Source: an uncultured Ruminococcus sp.
GTDB taxonomy: Bacteria; Bacillota; Clostridia; Oscillospirales; Ruminococcaceae
DNA length: 7,939 bases
Assembly: GCA_902796865.1 (NCBI GenBank)
Contig: CADBQZ010000244.1
Span: 1 to 7,939 of the forward strand
Direction of reading: 5' to 3'
This document shows, piece by piece, positions 4,948 through 7,939 of this stretch (position 1 is its first letter; each line of letters starts with the position of its first letter). The position numbers and the translations under genes are program-made. Under the pieces are notes generated by a model. The model did no database searches. It had not been told where the DNA came from and saw only the letters and a list, made by a program, of their open reading frames with translations.

Positions 4948-7939
4948 ATGCAAAATAAAAAGACAATTAAAATTAAATTTTTTATAGCTGTTTCGATAGT
5001 AGCATTAATATTTTTTGTATTAGTTGCAAAGGGAGCAGCGCATATCGTCAAGTATAATATAAAAGCAGACTTTGACGATCATTATCAGCTTCTTGCGGAT
5101 TCAACAGCAGACAGAATGGATACGTGGCTTTTAGCAGAAGCTGAAATAGTCAAAAACCAAAAGACTGCAATAGAGATAATAGGCAATTATGATATAAGAT
5201 CTCTAACTAAATATCTTTCAGATACTGTGTCAAAGATAGACAATACAGGTATATGCGATCTTTATTATGTAGATACCGAAAATCACCTTGCGACCGCAAA
5301 TGGGTATTATACTGACGATACAGTTGATCTTACGAGCCGTAATTGGTACAGGGCTTGTACGGACAATGAAGAATTGTATTATTCTTCGCCATACATTGAT
5401 CTTTCTACAGGTAATAATATCATTACTATATCGGTCGGAATATTTGATAACAATAAAAAGTTTAAAGGCGTTTTGGCATTAGATATACTTGTTGATGCTT
5501 TTTTTGATCTGATAAATGATGCTGATATACCGAATGACAGTTATGTATTCTTGATAGACAATGAGTTTGGGGTATCAATGCATCCAAATGATGAATTTAA
5601 ATCGAAATCGAGTTCTCCCAAGAATATGGCTTCTTTAGGTTATGAAAAATATACAGAGCTGGTTGAGAATATCAAAACAAGCAATTTAAAAAGCCAGACT
5701 ATTGAGGATTATGACGGGGAAGAACGAGAATTTTTTGTAAGTAAAATGAAAAACTGTGAGTGGTATGTTGCTGCTGCAGTTTCAAGTGATATATATGTAA
5801 AACCTGTTGCTTTTCTTCTTGTGACGATAATAGTAGCACTTATACTTACTATAACTGCAAGTATGACTGTTACATTTATTATTTCGAGCCGTATTATAAG
5901 GAAATTAAAACAGGATATGAGCAATGCTGATAATGAGAACAAGAGCAAAACATCATTTGTTGTAACTATGTCTCAGGAGATAAGGAATCCTATCAATACT
6001 ATAAACGGCATGACGGATATGATAATTCGTGAGAGTGATGATGAAAATATAAGAGAACACGCTCTTGATGTCGGCACAGCAAGCCAGAGTCTCCTTGCAA
6101 TAATCAATGATATTCTTGATTTTTCAAAAATGGAAATAGGAGAGCTTGAGATCAATAAGGAAGAATTCAATATAGCATCTCTTGCAAATGACGTTGTAAA
6201 TATGGTCAATTCAAGAATGGGAAGTAAGAAACTAGAGCTTCTTGTTGATATAGACCCGGATATACCTGTTGGCATAATCGGCGATGAACTGCGTCTCAGA
6301 CAAGTCATATTGAATCTTATGACAAACAGCATCAAATATACTGAAAACGGTTTTATTCTCATGAAAATATCCTTTACAAAACGTGAGTATGGTATCAATC
6401 TTAATGTTTCGATAAAAGATTCCGGAAACGGTATGACTGATGAAAATATAGAAGCTTTTCTCATTGGATTCAAAAATGCGTCTGATGAAAGAAAAGATGC
6501 TGCAAGAGATACAGAACTTAGTCTTGCTATAACAAAATTCCTCATTGAAGAAATGGGCGGATTTATAAATTGCGAAAGTGAATTGGGTATAGGAACAGAA
6601 TTCAGATTTTCTATTCCTATGAATGTCTCTGATGAACAGCCATTTATTACATTGGATGCTCCTGAAAATGTTCATGCTCTCTTTATGACTACATTTGAAG
6701 GTATGAGTATGCCTGTGATAGATGTCTATATAAGACTTCTTATAAACGTTGTTAAGAAGATGAAGATAGATCTGAAGCTATGTACAGATTTTGGCGACTT
6801 GGAGCATATGTTAAAGGAAAATAATGCAAATATGCTTTTTGTTGACCGTGAAAATTATATTGCTCATGAAGAATATTTCGGACGTTTATCTGAAGATATA
6901 AAGGTAATACTTGTTCAGGAACATGAAAATGCGGTAAGAGTTTCTGAAAAGATAGGCTGTATATTTAAACCTTTCTATGCTATGTCTATTGCTGCATTTA
7001 TAAATGGACTTACATTTGCAGCGGCTCAGGAAACAAAGGATACAATGCGAAAGAACTTTGTTGCACCAAAAGCCAAAGTATTGGTCGTTGATGACAATCA
7101 TGTTAATCTGAAAATAGCATCAGGACTTATGGCACCATATAATATTAATGTCTATACGGCAGACAGCGGCATAAAGGCTATAGAAATTCTTGAAGAATCA
7201 CCGGATTTTGACATTGTATTCATGGATCATATAATGCCTGATATGAATGGCATAGAGACCGCATCAAAAATACGTTCAAATCAGGATGTTTATTTTAAAA
7301 ATGTACCTATAATTGCCCTTACTGCAAATACTATCAATAATGCACATGATATGTTCCTTCGTGCAGGTTTTACATACTTCCTTGCAAAACCTATTGAAGT
7401 AAGTATGCTTGATTGGGTATTAAGAAGATTTTTGCCGCCTGAGCTTATAGAATACGTGGACGATGATAAGGTATATGCAGCTCCTGAAAAATTACCTGCT
7501 TTAGATGATCAGCATAAAAAAGCAGATCATGAGAACACAGAAGATGATCTTTCTAAACAGAATGAAGATGCTGAAAATGAAGAGAAACAAGAATGTGATC
7601 CCGATGTTTTTGATCCGCAAATCGGTATTGGCTATACAGCAGGGAATGTAGAGCTTTACAATGTTGTTCTTTCAGAGTATGTGAAAACAGGTAAGGAAAT
7701 AGCAGAACTTATAGATAAATCATATCAGGAACACGATTGGCACAATTATATAATAAGAGTTCATGCATTAAAAAGTACTTCTTTGAATATAGGTGCGAAG
7801 CAGCTTTACGAACAGGCTAAAAGACTGGAAATGTGCGGTAAAGCCGGTGAATATGATGTTCTTTTATCTGAAACTGAACCTTTGCTTGAAATGTTTGAAA
7901 AGGTGATTTCTTACGCAAAAGAATATCTTGATTTATGTA
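4948..7939 (+). CDS. dCache hybrid sensor with pseudokinase core, two receivers and Hpt (3' end missing)
   Basis: This frame runs 997 codons without a stop and leaves the window close to the expected end of the protein. Domains in order: TM1 (about 11-30); one dCache sensor (32-285) with R131-N-W133-Y, PYID at 148-151 and LALD ending at D179; TM2 (288-312); HisKA (337-397) reading MSQEIRNP, with Gln343 where the phospho-acceptor His belongs; HATPase with N-box Asn460 and G1 DSGNG from Asp491, but the G2 box is DTELSL (521-526) with its glycines gone; a degenerate receiver (574-695); an intact receiver with D715/D716, phospho-Asp760, Thr792 and Lys814; an acidic, Lys-rich linker (about 848-888); and a canonical Hpt with H939-A-L-K-S...NIGA. 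It should not autophosphorylate by the usual route, but receiver and Hpt can still pass phosphate. It is clearly paralogous to the upstream kinase across HATPase, receiver and Hpt, and starts four bases after it, so it probably acts as a partner. Ligand and output are unknown. Confidence 0.93.
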   Translation, partial: MQNKKTIKIKFFIAVSIVALIFFVLVAKGAAHIVKYNIKADFDDHYQLLADSTADRMDTWLLAEAEIVKNQKTAIEIIGNYDIRSLTKYLSDTVSKIDNTGICDLYYVDTENHLATANGYYTDDTVDLTSRNWYRACTDNEELYYSSPYIDLSTGNNIITISVGIFDNNKKFKGVLALDILVDAFFDLINDADIPNDSYVFLIDNEFGVSMHPNDEFKSKSSSPKNMASLGYEKYTELVENIKTSNLKSQTIEDYDGEEREFFVSKMKNCEWYVAAAVSSDIYVKPVAFLLVTIIVALILTITASMTVTFIISSRIIRKLKQDMSNADNENKSKTSFVVTMSQEIRNPINTINGMTDMIIRESDDENIREHALDVGTASQSLLAIINDILDFSKMEIGELEINKEEFNIASLANDVVNMVNSRMGSKKLELLVDIDPDIPVGIIGDELRLRQVILNLMTNSIKYTENGFILMKISFTKREYGINLNVSIKDSGNGMTDENIEAFLIGFKNASDERKDAARDTELSLAITKFLIEEMGGFINCESELGIGTEFRFSIPMNVSDEQPFITLDAPENVHALFMTTFEGMSMPVIDVYIRLLINVVKKMKIDLKLCTDFGDLEHMLKENNANMLFVDRENYIAHEEYFGRLSEDIKVILVQEHENAVRVSEKIGCIFKPFYAMSIAAFINGLTFAAAQETKDTMRKNFVAPKAKVLVVDDNHVNLKIASGLMAPYNINVYTADSGIKAIEILEESPDFDIVFMDHIMPDMNGIETASKIRSNQDVYFKNVPIIALTANTINNAHDMFLRAGFTYFLAKPIEVSMLDWVLRRFLPPELIEYVDDDKVYAAPEKLPALDDQHKKADHENTEDDLSKQNEDAENEEKQECDPDVFDPQIGIGYTAGNVELYNVVLSEYVKTGKEIAELIDKSYQEHDWHNYIIRVHALKSTSLNIGAKQLYEQAKRLEMCGKAGEYDVLLSETEPLLEMFEKVISYAKEYLDLC
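6667..7032 (+). other. Degenerate receiver domain in the second sensor protein
   Basis: Residues about 574-695 show the alternating strand-helix order of a receiver: ALFM as the first strand, MLFVD ending at Asp633 as the third, VILVQ as the fourth and CIFKP with Lys674-Pro675 as the fifth. The acidic pair at the end of strand one is missing (TTFEG in its place) and the strand-four Thr/Ser is Gln657. Without the acidic pair Mg2+ binding should fail, so it is probably a pseudo-receiver serving in protein contacts. The upstream kinase has no equivalent and goes almost directly from HATPase to its receiver. Confidence 0.65.

Noticed and set aside
4941..4950. Possible frameshift or split of one giant gene at the junction of the two kinases
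   Set aside because: The first protein ends after a complete Hpt, the second begins with its own strong Shine-Dalgarno, ATG and membrane anchor, and such four-base gaps are usual in operons. The two are separate genes.
5288..5482. Plus-strand 64-codon frame inside the second sensor's Cache domain
   Set aside because: It is out of frame with the real gene, covers the conserved R-x-W-Y and PYID region, and has no start signals of its own.
5973..6545. Long minus-strand open frame opposite the second sensor's kinase region
   Set aside because: It lies wholly within a well-supported plus-strand gene with clear domains, has no ribosome binding site that I can see, and its Ser/Ile-rich content is typical of antisense shadows. 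The other minus-strand frames at 479-891, 2132-2419, 3611-3880, 4431-4966, 5709-5948, 6232-6675 and 6886-7101 are rejected on the same grounds.
1164..7939. Mobile element, CRISPR array, tRNA or rRNA gene
   Set aside because: No transposase or integrase frames, no regularly spaced direct repeats and no tRNA or rRNA-like stretches were found anywhere in the window.

Overview
The window is AT-rich DNA, coding almost entirely on the + strand. It has strong GGAGG-type ribosome binding sites, heavy use of ATA (Ile) and AGA (Arg) codons, and TGA used as a normal stop. Together with large Cache-sensor hybrid histidine kinases, this suggests a low-GC Gram-positive of the Clostridia (Lachnospiraceae/Ruminococcaceae-like). 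That placement is inferred from style, not from a marker gene.

Layout: (1) bases 2-916, the 3' part of an HtrA/DegP-type serine protease (trypsin-like domain plus one PDZ); its membrane anchor lies before the window. (2) 917-1163, an intergenic region with a strong intrinsic terminator (951-985), an extended -10 sigma-A-type promoter (1027-1055), four TGTTAC/GTAACA motifs spaced at about whole helical turns around that promoter, and a leader of roughly 100 nt. (3) 1164-4943, a 1259-residue hybrid sensor kinase with four membrane segments, two extracytoplasmic dCache sensors, a degenerate HisKA-like segment between them, then an intact HisKA, HATPase, receiver and an unusual Hpt. (4) 4948-7939, a second hybrid sensor protein, still open at the window end: one dCache sensor, a HisKA whose phospho-acceptor His is Gln, a HATPase without G2-box glycines, a degenerate receiver, an intact receiver and a canonical Hpt.

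The two sensor genes are four bases apart and the second has its Shine-Dalgarno in the end of the first, so they are almost certainly cotranscribed and probably translationally coupled. Their kinase, receiver and Hpt modules are clearly paralogous, but they have decayed in complementary places: the first keeps the catalytic kinase and has a non-canonical Hpt, while the second has lost the kinase chemistry and keeps a canonical Hpt. The most interesting reading is a two-protein membrane phosphorelay in which the active kinase works with, or through, a pseudokinase partner. Neither protein shows an output domain in the window, so a separate response regulator is expected elsewhere. The protease is separated by the terminator and is probably an independent neighbour.
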